Below, piece by piece: positions 8,650 to 15,146 of a DNA stretch of 15,146 nt (the stretch's first letter is position 1; every line of letters begins with the position of its first letter). The translations under genes and the position numbers were made by a program. The DNA is taken from contig JAFPCT010000233.1 in assembly GCA_017390125.1 (NCBI GenBank), positions 1 to 15,146 of the forward strand, read 5' to 3'. The stretch comes from Treponema sp. GTDB taxonomy: Bacteria; Spirochaetota; Spirochaetia; Treponematales; Treponemataceae. The notes beneath the pieces are model-generated. The model was not told where the DNA came from. It made no database searches and saw only the letters and a program-made list of their open reading frames with translations.

Positions 8650-8679
8650 TTGGACATTAAGCCTAAATAATGATAAAAT
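8650..8679 (+). promoter_or_regulatory. Promoter of the acyl-CoA synthetase gene
   Basis: TTGGAC at 8650-8655 (or TGGACA one base on) and TAAAAT at 8674-8679 form a sigma70-like pair with 17-18 bases between them. The expected start near 8686 leaves a leader of about 60 bases. CTAAATAA occurs twice, at 8663-8670 inside the promoter and at 8708-8715 in the leader. AGTCTTTCC also occurs twice, at 8641-8649 and 8729-8737. Confidence 0.5.
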
Positions 8680-8716
8680 ATCTGCAACCTTTATATTAGT
8701 TTTTAGTCTAAATAAA

Positions 8717-8742
8717 TGGAAAGGCAAAAGTCTTTCCAGGAG
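8717..8742 (+). promoter_or_regulatory. Leader hairpin abutting the Shine-Dalgarno
   Basis: TGGAAAG (8717-8723) pairs perfectly with CTTTCCA (8732-8738) over an eight-base loop. The last paired base is the first A of the Shine-Dalgarno AGGAG (8738-8742), which sits five bases before ATG 8748. The stem could tune ribosome access or simply stabilise the 5' end. Confidence 0.4.
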
Positions 8743-8747
8743 TTAAA

Positions 8748-10454
8748 ATGTCAAATTTATGTCATGATTTTATTGTAGATGATAGAGAGTTCAAAGATTA
8801 CGATGATTTTAAAAATAACTGCAGATTAAAGACAATCCCAGATTTCAACTTTGCTTATGATATTGTAGACCGCTATGCTCAGGAATATCCTGGAAAGCGC
8901 GCCCTTGTTTGGATTGATGACAACGACGAGGAAGAAATCTTCACTTTTGATGATATTTCCCGGGAATCTAAACGGGCTGCATACTGGCTTGTTTCTAAGG
9001 GAATTAAAAAAGGCGACACTGTTATGCTCATGCTTCGCCGCCGCTATGAATGGTGGATTTTGCTTCCGGCTCTTCACCGAATTGGTGCGATTGTAATTCC
9101 TGCTACTGATCAGCTTTTGCAGAGCGATATTGAATACCGCACGAATGCCGCTGACGTTAAGATGATTTTCTGCTATGACAATCCTCTTGTTCAGGAAGAA
9201 ATTGAAAAGGCTCTTCCAAAGTCTCAGTCTGTAAAAATGCTGGTAACTGTGGGAAAAAGTCGTGAAGGCTGGATAAACTTCCACGAAGAATATGAGCGTA
9301 TGCCTGCTGAATTCCCTCGCCCGGTAGGGGACGCCGCAACTCACAATGATGATCCTATGCTCATTTACTTTACTTCGGGAACTTCCGGTTATCCGAAAAT
9401 GGTTCTGCAGGATTTTGACTATCCTATTGGTCATATTATGACTGCAAAATACTGGCAGGGCGTTGTTGAGGACGGGCTTCATCTTTCTATTGCGGAAACA
9501 GGTTGGGCAAAGGCAAGCTGGGGAAAAATCTACGGTCAGTGGATTGTGGGTTCTGCTCAGTTTGTTTACGACATGAATATGTTCAAGCCTGCAAAAATGC
9601 TTGAGATGATTTCAAAATATGGCCTTACAACCTTCTGTGCTCCTCCGACTGTATACCGCTATCTGGTTCGTCAGGATTTGAGCAAATATGATTTGAGCAA
9701 GTGTACTCGTTTCAGTACTGCCGGTGAAGCTTTGAACGGTGAAGTTTTCAACAAGTGGCTTGAAAAAACCGGTAAGAAAATTTACGAAGGATACGGTCAG
9801 TCTGAATCAACTGTAATCTGCGGAAACTTCAAGGAATACTGCCCGATTCGTCCTGGTTCGATGGGTCGTCCGAATCCTTTGTACAACGTAGAAATTTTGA
9901 ATCCTAACAACAAGCCTGTACCTGCTGGTGAAACCGGGGAATTGTGCATTCACGTTGAGGACGGCCGTCCGTTTGGTCTTTTGAAGGGCTACTTCAAGGA
10001 CGTTGTTCTTACTGCTGATGCTTTTGACGGCGGCGTTTACCACACTGGTGATAACGTATACATGGACGAAGACGGTTATGTTTGGTTTGTAGGCCGAAAA
10101 GATGACATCATCAAAACTTCCGGCTACCGTGTAAGTCCGTTTGAAGTTGAATCAATTTTGCAGCAGCATCCTGCTGTTATGGAATGTGCCGTTACTGGTG
10201 TTGAAGATCCAAAACGCGGAATGGCTGTAAAGGCAACGATTGTTCTTTCTCCTGGTTACGATAAAAAAGACCCAAAAGAAATGGAAATTGAACTTTCGAC
10301 TTTTGCAAAAGAAAATACTGCAATGTATAAATGTCCGAGAATCTTTGAGTTCCTCCCGGAACTGCCGAAGACGATTTCAGGTAAAATCCGCCGCGTAGAA
10401 ATCCGCGAAAAGGATAAAGGCAAGAACCTTGACAGAATAAAGCAAGAGTTCTAA
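8748..10454 (+). CDS. AMP-forming acyl-CoA synthetase, medium-chain/acetyl-CoA synthetase-like
   Basis: This 568-residue cytoplasmic enzyme of the ANL superfamily activates a carboxylic acid with ATP to an acyl-adenylate and transfers it to CoA. The phosphate-binding loop YFTSGTSGYPK is at 207-217. The adenine-region motif YGQSES is at 349-354, YHTGD (431-435) carries the ribose-binding Asp435, and the hinge GRKDDIIKTSGYR is at 449-461. PKTISGK (540-546) supplies catalytic Lys546. Every catalytic motif is intact. The overall pattern, including AETGWAKASWGKIYG, fits the MACS branch (medium-chain or aromatic acids) better than long-chain FadD or true acetyl-CoA synthetase. The substrate itself is not readable. 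The start is set by AGGAG five bases upstream. It appears monocistronic, with its own promoter and a strong terminator. Confidence 0.93.
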   Translation: MSNLCHDFIVDDREFKDYDDFKNNCRLKTIPDFNFAYDIVDRYAQEYPGKRALVWIDDNDEEEIFTFDDISRESKRAAYWLVSKGIKKGDTVMLMLRRRYEWWILLPALHRIGAIVIPATDQLLQSDIEYRTNAADVKMIFCYDNPLVQEEIEKALPKSQSVKMLVTVGKSREGWINFHEEYERMPAEFPRPVGDAATHNDDPMLIYFTSGTSGYPKMVLQDFDYPIGHIMTAKYWQGVVEDGLHLSIAETGWAKASWGKIYGQWIVGSAQFVYDMNMFKPAKMLEMISKYGLTTFCAPPTVYRYLVRQDLSKYDLSKCTRFSTAGEALNGEVFNKWLEKTGKKIYEGYGQSESTVICGNFKEYCPIRPGSMGRPNPLYNVEILNPNNKPVPAGETGELCIHVEDGRPFGLLKGYFKDVVLTADAFDGGVYHTGDNVYMDEDGYVWFVGRKDDIIKTSGYRVSPFEVESILQQHPAVMECAVTGVEDPKRGMAVKATIVLSPGYDKKDPKEMEIELSTFAKENTAMYKCPRIFEFLPELPKTISGKIRRVEIREKDKGKNLDRIKQEF

Positions 10455-10488
10455 AAAAACGAGCAGTGCGGAGCTCTTTTAGAACGTC

Positions 10489-10532
10489 CAGATAGAAGGC
10501 AATCCGAAAGGATTGCCAACGTGTCTGTTTTT
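10489..10532 (+). terminator. Intrinsic terminator of the acyl-CoA synthetase gene
   Basis: GGCAATCC (10498-10505) and GGATTGCC (10510-10517) form an 8-bp perfect stem closed by a GAAA tetraloop. An outer helix can form between CAGATA (10489-10494) and TGTCTG (10522-10527) with one G-U pair. Five T bases (10528-10532) follow directly. It lies 34 bases after the stop codon. Confidence 0.8.
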
Positions 10533-10701
10533 AGACCTTGTATTCGTATTTGGTTTTGTTTCCTGCGAAACGGAAGCGTAACGACTGCAACACAGACTGT
10601 GAAAGCCGGGGTAAAATCTACGCTGAAAACTGCCAGCGAGCTTGGACTTAGCAGGACGGGCTATGAATTTTTGGTTTGGGCAACAAAATCAGATGCAGAA
10701 A
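10533..10701. other. Unassigned stretch between convergent genes
   Basis: This 169-base stretch lies between the plus-strand terminator and the stop of the minus-strand zinc-motif gene. It has a small hairpin GTTTC-CTGC-GAAAC at 10558-10571 and no promoter. A plus-strand open frame crosses it (from GTG 10521, inside the terminator), but it has no Shine-Dalgarno and runs on antisense to a better gene. It could hold a degraded gene fragment, but I recognise nothing. Confidence 0.3.
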
Positions 10702-11295
10702 CTACAGAATCTTTTCCTTGTTTGGGAAATTTGCATAAGCAGAGATGTGCCAGTCGCCGTCTTCGTTGTATTCGCGGACAAAAATTATGGGAGTGTAGGT
10801 TCCCGATTTTTTGTCGAGAGGACGCATTGTTGATTTTATGTTCGTGTAGGCAGAATTTACGCGAAGCGGCTCGTAGGCTGCGCTGGTTGCCATTGTAAAG
10901 CCTTCGTTTTTTTGTCCTGGTTTGAACGGTCCGCTTTTGGACATGAAGAGCTCAAACCTTAAGTTTCCGGTTTTTTCGCCGGATTTATTTTTTAGGCTTG
11001 TTACTGAAATCGTAACTCTGTCCGTGCGGGCGCTGTAGCTGTATTCGCAGCCGTCAAGGATGAGCTTGGTCGGTGCGCCTGATTTTGCGCCTGTTTCTTT
11101 CTTTTCGTATGAATAGCCGGTGTGGATTTCTGCGTCTGCTGAGGAATTTTCTAGTGTATCGCTGGCTTTTACGCCTATTTTATGCCAGATCGCTGAACGG
11201 CATTTTTCGCTGCAGAAAACGTACATCTGGTCGCCTATCTGCCCGAAAACTTTGTTCATAAAAATAACTTTTCCACAATTATAACATGTCTTCAT
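10702..11295 (-). CDS. TRASH-like zinc-motif protein with C-terminal beta-rich domain
   Basis: I do not recognise a named family. The 197-residue protein starts with CYNC (Cys4, Cys7) and later YVFCSEKC (Cys28, Cys32), a CX2C-X20-CX3C pattern. The second half resembles TRASH/MYM-type treble-clef metal-binding motifs. After a polar linker (about 45-72), residues about 75-195 alternate strand-like and turn-rich segments: a NLRFELFMSKSGPF segment, a GTYTPIIFVREYNEDGDWHI segment and a final YANFP. That pattern recalls small beta-sandwich modules seen at the ends of secreted proteins, yet there is no signal peptide here, so the protein should be cytoplasmic. ATG 11295 was chosen over the longer frame from 11334, because the latter start lies in the -35 region of the promoter. 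It is not obviously in an operon. The function is unknown; metal sensing or binding is a guess. Confidence 0.7.
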   Translation of the reverse strand: MKTCYNCGKVIFMNKVFGQIGDQMYVFCSEKCRSAIWHKIGVKASDTLENSSADAEIHTGYSYEKKETGAKSGAPTKLILDGCEYSYSARTDRVTISVTSLKNKSGEKTGNLRFELFMSKSGPFKPGQKNEGFTMATSAAYEPLRVNSAYTNIKSTMRPLDKKSGTYTPIIFVREYNEDGDWHISAYANFPNKEKIL

Positions 11296-11304
11296 ATTTG
11301 TGAA

Positions 11305-11334
11305 ATTATAGCACAGAAAAGTGGTGTTTTGCAA
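11305..11334 (-). promoter_or_regulatory. Promoter of the zinc-motif gene, near-leaderless
   Basis: On the minus strand a perfect TATAAT (11310-11305) is preceded after 18 bases by TTGCAA (11334-11329), four of six matches to the -35 consensus. Nine bases separate the -10 box from ATG 11295, so the leader should be about 0-3 bases. No Shine-Dalgarno is present. Confidence 0.6.
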
Positions 11335-11407
11335 AAAAATATGTAGTGCTGATTGAGGCTTGGTAATACACTCGCATAATTTTGGCTTCCAGTTCCAGAG
11401 TGAGTGT

Positions 11408-11426
11408 AAAACCGTGCTCTAGCGCA
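11408..11426 (-). terminator. Possible weak terminator after the decarboxylase gene
   Basis: On the minus strand GTGC (11426-11423) and GCAC (11417-11414) form a four-base stem with a six-base loop, followed by GG and TTTT (11411-11408). The stem is short, so this is tentative. The rest of the 126-base gap (11335-11460) holds a GGCATATGCC palindrome at 11441-11450 and a pair of ACACTC/GAGTGT arms, and no gene. Confidence 0.25.
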
Positions 11427-11460
11427 CTGCACGCAGTTTATGGCATATGCCGCTTCGTTC

Positions 11461-12912
11461 CTAGTTGTTGGAGGCGATTGTCTGAATCAGGGTGACCAGG
11501 GCTTCTAGTTTCTGGTGGGTCATAAGCGGGTTCAGGAGGGTGAACTTCAGGCATACGTGTCCGTTTGAAACTGTCTGGCCGATTACGATTCCGTGTTCAT
11601 GGAGCAATGCTCTGCGGACTTTTCTGTTTATGTCGTCGGAAAGGGTATCGTCTTCTGCTTTGTAGCGGAAAACTACGGAGCTTATTTCCGGTTCGGTTAT
11701 CAGTTCGAAATTTTCATTCTGCTTTATTATCGAATAAAGACTGCGGGCATTTTCCATGCTGCTTGTAATTATTTTGCTCCAGCCGTCTTTTCCACGGGCC
11801 TGAAAACTCATCCAGACTTTCAGGGCGTCAAAGCGGCGTGTTGTCTGCAGTGACTTGTCCACCAGGTTTGTGTATCCGTCTTCTTCATCTTCTTCGCGGT
11901 TAAGGTAGTCTGCGTGGATTGTGAGGGCGTCAAAATCCGCTCCGTTTTTTACCAGAACTGCTGAACAGCTTATCGGAAGCAGGAACATTTTGTGGAAATC
12001 AACTGTAATTGAATCGCATTTGTGCAGGGAGGCAACTTTATCTGCGTATTTCTGGCTCAGGACAACTCCGCTTCCGTATGCTGCATCTGCGTGGAGCCAC
12101 ATGTTGTGCTTTTTGCAGAGACGGGCAATCTTGTCTACCGGGTCGATTGAACCGAAATCTGTTGTTCCGATTGTTGCAACTGCAAGGAACGGAATGTTTC
12201 CGGCTGCCACGTCTTCTTCAACAAGGCGCTCCAGAGCTGCGAAATCTATGCGTTTGCGGCTGTCTACAGGAACTTTTACTACGCTTTCATAGCCCAGTCC
12301 CAGGATGTGGGCTGATTTTTCCATTGAAAAGTGGCTTATTTCGCTTGTGTACATGCGGAGCTTTCTGAAATTTTCCGGGAGTCCGTGTTTCTTTACGTCA
12401 TAGTTCATGATGTTTGTTATGAACCAGTCTCTGGCAAGAATTATTGCGGTCTGGTTTGACTGGCTTCCGCCGCTGGTGAAAACTCCGTCTGATTTTTTAG
12501 GGTAGCCGTAAAGCTGGCAGAGCTGTCGTATTACTTCAACTTCTATTTCTGTTGCCACCGGCGCCTGATCCCAGCTGTCCATTGACTGATTGAATGTAGA
12601 AATTATGAGCTCCGATGCTATGCTTTCCAGTGTTGCGGGGCTGTGAAGGTGCGGCATGTAGTCCGGTGAAGATGTGCGGAGCATGTTTGGAAGAATTTTT
12701 TCTTCAGTCTGTGCGAGAACCTGTTCCCAGCCCAGTCCTGTTTCCGGGAGCATAGAAATTCCCCGGATGGTATCTTTCAGTTCCTGCGGTGTAGGGCCTG
12801 AATATGCCGACGAATCGGAGAATGTGCGGGAAATTGCCTTTGCGGTCTGCTTTATAATCTTTTTGTATTCTTTTTTTGCTGATTTTTTGTTGGTTAAAAA
12901 TAGGTTCTTCAT
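11461..12912 (-). CDS. PLP-dependent decarboxylase, L-2,4-diaminobutyrate decarboxylase type
   Basis: This is a 483-residue group II (glutamate/aromatic-type) decarboxylase. The family removes the alpha-carboxyl of an amino acid using pyridoxal phosphate. The PLP lysine is Lys308 in TVDFHKMF, after His307; Asp276 in LHADAAYG binds the pyridine nitrogen, and His194 in SHFSMEKS is the ring-stacking histidine. NQSMDSWDQAP (108-118), FTSGGSQSN (145-153), HADYLNRE and a QTTRRFDALKVWMS segment match the branch containing L-2,4-diaminobutyrate decarboxylases, which yield 1,3-diaminopropane, more closely than GadB or aromatic decarboxylases. Glutamate, aspartate or another substrate remains possible. 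No diaminobutyrate aminotransferase lies beside it. ATG 12912 is six bases after a TATCAT box and has no Shine-Dalgarno. It is divergent from the TPR gene. Confidence 0.88.
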   Translation of the reverse strand: MKNLFLTNKKSAKKEYKKIIKQTAKAISRTFSDSSAYSGPTPQELKDTIRGISMLPETGLGWEQVLAQTEEKILPNMLRTSSPDYMPHLHSPATLESIASELIISTFNQSMDSWDQAPVATEIEVEVIRQLCQLYGYPKKSDGVFTSGGSQSNQTAIILARDWFITNIMNYDVKKHGLPENFRKLRMYTSEISHFSMEKSAHILGLGYESVVKVPVDSRKRIDFAALERLVEEDVAAGNIPFLAVATIGTTDFGSIDPVDKIARLCKKHNMWLHADAAYGSGVVLSQKYADKVASLHKCDSITVDFHKMFLLPISCSAVLVKNGADFDALTIHADYLNREEDEEDGYTNLVDKSLQTTRRFDALKVWMSFQARGKDGWSKIITSSMENARSLYSIIKQNENFELITEPEISSVVFRYKAEDDTLSDDINRKVRRALLHEHGIVIGQTVSNGHVCLKFTLLNPLMTHQKLEALVTLIQTIASNN

Positions 12913-12918
12913 GGTTTT

Positions 12919-12924
12919 ATGATA
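12919..12924 (-). promoter_or_regulatory. -10 box of the decarboxylase promoter, leaderless arrangement
   Basis: TATCAT (12924-12919 on the minus strand) matches five of six -10 bases and ends six bases before ATG 12912, the same geometry as at purL. The -35 region at 17 bases (TATCAA) is poor, so an activator may be needed. Confidence 0.45.
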
Positions 12925-12960
12925 GCAGATTATCGTTTTGTTTGATACGGCAAAGTGGAA

Positions 12961-12972
12961 ATTCCCGGGAAT
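12961..12972. promoter_or_regulatory. Perfect 12-bp palindrome between divergent promoters
   Basis: ATTCCCGGGAAT is fully self-complementary. It lies 48 bases from the decarboxylase start and 41 bases from the TPR-gene start, just outside the -35 regions of both promoters. A dimeric regulator binding here could act on both genes. The half-site GGGAAT recurs at 13016-13021, over the TPR-gene start codon. Confidence 0.4.
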
Positions 12973-12978
12973 ATTTAA

Positions 12979-13006
12979 TTGTGTTTATAGTAAACTGGGG
13001 TATAAT
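12979..13006 (+). promoter_or_regulatory. Promoter of the TPR gene, leaderless arrangement
   Basis: A perfect TATAAT at 13001-13006 is preceded after 16 bases by TTGTGT (12979-12984), a weak -35. Seven bases separate the -10 box from ATG 13014, again with no Shine-Dalgarno. Confidence 0.6.
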
Positions 13007-13013
13007 ATTCACC

Positions 13014-15146
13014 ATGGGAATTCAGTCCAAGGATATAAAACAATTCATTCACTCATGCAAGAGCTCAATCTGTTTTCTCCATTTTTTCGAAAATCTTGTA
13101 GCAGATGAACTGCAGACAGATTTTAAAGTGATGGACATGGTGAATGAATTTTCCCCGTTCAAACCTTTCCTTTCCATCCTGCAGGACAACATCAACAACT
13201 TCACTATGGATGATCTGGACAATGCCGCGTATTTTTCTCACAAAGGTGTTCTTCGGGCTTATTTTGAGCAGGGATTTGCAGATGAACGCTATGACATTCC
13301 TCTGCCTGGAGAATATATATACGAGCAGGGCAGGTTCATCAATTCTATTGTAGAAATCATTTCAAAATATTGTTCGGGCAACTATCTTATTTTGAATGCC
13401 CAGTGTCTTTCTGCCGGTTCGCTGAATTTAATCCGTGCCCTTGAAAAAAAGGGCTTCAACGGAAAGATTGCTTTCTGTTTTTCAACATATCAAAACGACA
13501 TGGAGATTACGGATGCCGTTAAATTTCTGGATGAGCAGCGCTCAAATCCAAATTATCTTCAGGTAATTTCCGGCGGGCTTTCAATCTTCAAGGATAAGAC
13601 TCAGTTTCAGGTAATTTTTGACATGCCGGAAGCCGAGCAGTTTGACTTTATCCTTAAAATGCTGCGCAATAACCGCATTTTCTTCTGCATAAACCAGCTC
13701 AAGGATTTTTCAGAGTGGGTTTCCAATAATTTCATACATTTCAGTTATTTTTCGGAGGAGCAGCGGCGGAAGCTTTGCCTTGAGCTTGCAAAAGCCCTGT
13801 TTGAATCCGGGCTGAAAGATGCCGCCATCCTGTATTTGAATGACATTCTGGATACTCAGGAAGACGATGAGATAAATTCTGCGGCTTTTTTTCAGCTGGC
13901 GCGAATTTTCGGCAACAAGAAGTCTTTCGTTCTGGCGGTAAAATATCTTTCTCTTGCTACAAAAGCCTTTGAGGCAAGCGGAAACGGCAATATGCTCGCT
14001 CTTTGTGCGATGCTGGATTTCCAGTTTATGCGAAATGTTCACGAAGCCGGAGACGTTCAGTGGGATAAATACCACAAGGCCCTGGAACTTTTGGAAAAGC
14101 AGGGCTTGTGGAACAACTACATCTCAACGGCGATTTCACTTCCATGGCAGCTGGTAGATGACGAGGCTGTAGAAAGTTCCCTTGAAAAAGAAATCATGAA
14201 GAGTCTGGAACTTTCCAAAAAGGTGGACAACCGGCATCTTATTTCTACTGTCTATCATTGGCGTGGAATTCTTTGCTCTCATTTTGGAGAGACGGACAAG
14301 GCCATTGAATGGTATGACAAGTGCAATGAAATTCGAACAGAAATCGGTGAAATAAATCCTCTTTTGAACATTCGAAACGGGCTTTGCTATGATGCAACCT
14401 GCCGCGGACTTTACAGGCGTGCTTATGAGCTTGAAAACGGCATTATTGGAAGGCTTCCGGAAATTTCGGACTACGCTTCTATTGCAGACACGCTGAAAAA
14501 TCTGGGATATGCGCTTTTCTATGCAAGGCACTATACTCAGGCTTACGAACTTTTCAATATAATTACCCGTTATCTTCAGATTTTCAATATGGAAGAATTT
14601 ATGAACAATTCGTTCCTGCCTTCCATAAACGATATGCTTATGTTCAAATCTATTATTGATTTTGACATGGGCGATTTTATCAGGGCTCGCATAAACCATG
14701 CCACCATAATGCAGAATACGGAAACCCTTACAAAGGAGGACATGCCGTTCCTGTATTTCATAAATGCAGTCCTTCATGCAGATGACAAGGATATTGTTTC
14801 TGCGGAATCTTTCTTCCTGAAGTGCGTTGCGGAATTCAACAAGCTTGCAAGCGACATGAGCCATAAGGTTGTTTTTGCTTTCTACGAATTTGCAGTTGTG
14901 CTCTCAAGGCTGGGATATGAAAGTCTTTCGAAAAAATACCTGCGGCTTGGCTTTAATCTTGCAAAAAAACACGGCTATGAGTATTACACAAAGGGCCGCA
15001 AAAAATGTTTTTCTCTGAAAACATATTTGAACGGCGTGGAAAAATATGATCCGCTGAATATCGACATCTCATTCTTTAAGGAAAAAGCAGAGAAAGAGCA
15101 GCTCCTCAGTTTGCTCCACAAGCGAATCCACGACTACCAGTTCATC
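13014..15146 (+). CDS. Large TPR-rich protein, cut by the right window edge
   Basis: The frame is open for 711 codons from ATG 13014 and has no stop before the window ends, so this is the N-terminal part of a larger protein. There is no signal peptide or clear membrane segment, so it is probably cytoplasmic. Residues about 1-235 form a mixed domain with a NYLILNAQCLSAGSLNLIR strand-helix near 122-140 and GKIAFCFSTY near 150; this looks vaguely like a degenerate nucleotide-binding fold, but there is no Walker A. From about 250 the chain is helical and TPR-like, with repeat-style units near 255-320, 410-440, 490-525, 575-610 and 618-650. The last visible residues (FFKEKAEKEQLLSLLHKRIH) look like a coiled-coil linker, which often precedes an output domain. 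A signalling or regulatory scaffold is the best guess. It starts divergently from the decarboxylase gene. Confidence 0.75.
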   Translation, partial: MGIQSKDIKQFIHSCKSSICFLHFFENLVADELQTDFKVMDMVNEFSPFKPFLSILQDNINNFTMDDLDNAAYFSHKGVLRAYFEQGFADERYDIPLPGEYIYEQGRFINSIVEIISKYCSGNYLILNAQCLSAGSLNLIRALEKKGFNGKIAFCFSTYQNDMEITDAVKFLDEQRSNPNYLQVISGGLSIFKDKTQFQVIFDMPEAEQFDFILKMLRNNRIFFCINQLKDFSEWVSNNFIHFSYFSEEQRRKLCLELAKALFESGLKDAAILYLNDILDTQEDDEINSAAFFQLARIFGNKKSFVLAVKYLSLATKAFEASGNGNMLALCAMLDFQFMRNVHEAGDVQWDKYHKALELLEKQGLWNNYISTAISLPWQLVDDEAVESSLEKEIMKSLELSKKVDNRHLISTVYHWRGILCSHFGETDKAIEWYDKCNEIRTEIGEINPLLNIRNGLCYDATCRGLYRRAYELENGIIGRLPEISDYASIADTLKNLGYALFYARHYTQAYELFNIITRYLQIFNMEEFMNNSFLPSINDMLMFKSIIDFDMGDFIRARINHATIMQNTETLTKEDMPFLYFINAVLHADDKDIVSAESFFLKCVAEFNKLASDMSHKVVFAFYEFAVVLSRLGYESLSKKYLRLGFNLAKKHGYEYYTKGRKKCFSLKTYLNGVEKYDPLNIDISFFKEKAEKEQLLSLLHKRIHDYQFI

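Noticed and set aside
10521..10898. Plus-strand frame of 125 codons after the acyl-CoA synthetase
   Set aside because: Its GTG start lies inside the terminator hairpin, there is no Shine-Dalgarno, and its second half is antisense to the better-supported zinc-motif gene.
11565..12368. Several plus-strand frames opposite the decarboxylase
   Set aside because: The minus-strand frame carries all PLP-decarboxylase motifs; the plus frames have Cys/Arg-rich shadow composition and no start signals.
14136..14864. Minus-strand frame of 242 codons near the right edge
   Set aside because: It is antisense to the continuous 711-codon TPR frame, whose helical repeat pattern is convincing.

Overview
The window looks like chromosomal DNA of a low- to mid-GC spirochaete, most likely a gut- or rumen-type Treponema. 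This is inferred from the overall protein flavour, the tandem CNNM/CorC 'TlyC-like' pair, a long single-chain PurL with an N-terminal PurS-like part, and T-ending codon preference. No rRNA or other marker fixes the genus. I see no mobile elements, CRISPR arrays, tRNAs or phage genes.

Layout. (1) 1-202: non-coding, with a terminator-like hairpin from an upstream unit, then a near-consensus sigma70 promoter whose -10 box lies six bases before the first ATG. (2) 203-7786, plus strand: four closely packed genes, probably one operon: purL (FGAM synthase), a lipoprotein with a cysteine-less thioredoxin-like fold, and two overlapping CNNM/CorC-type membrane proteins. (3) 7806-8555, minus strand: an RluA-family pseudouridine synthase, convergent with the operon. 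(4) 8565-8747: divergent intergenic region with promoters for both neighbours. (5) 8748-10454, plus: an AMP-forming acyl-CoA synthetase ending at a clear intrinsic terminator. (6) 10702-11295, minus: a small protein joining a four-cysteine TRASH-like zinc motif to a beta-rich domain. (7) 11461-12912, minus: a PLP-dependent decarboxylase of the L-2,4-diaminobutyrate decarboxylase type. (8) 12913-13013: divergent promoter region with a perfect 12-bp palindrome in the middle. (9) 13014 to the right edge, plus: a long TPR-rich protein still open at the window end.

The metabolic genes are mostly housekeeping: purine synthesis, RNA modification, acyl-CoA activation, diamine formation. The most striking non-coding pattern is that five genes that begin transcription units (purL, the rluA-like gene, the zinc-motif gene, the decarboxylase and the TPR gene) have a TATAAT-like -10 box ending only 6-9 bases before the start codon, with no Shine-Dalgarno. 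This predicts leaderless or nearly leaderless mRNAs. Genes inside the operon, and the acyl-CoA synthetase, instead use ordinary Shine-Dalgarno sites or closely spaced starts. The pattern also moves the starts of two genes inward from their longest open frames.
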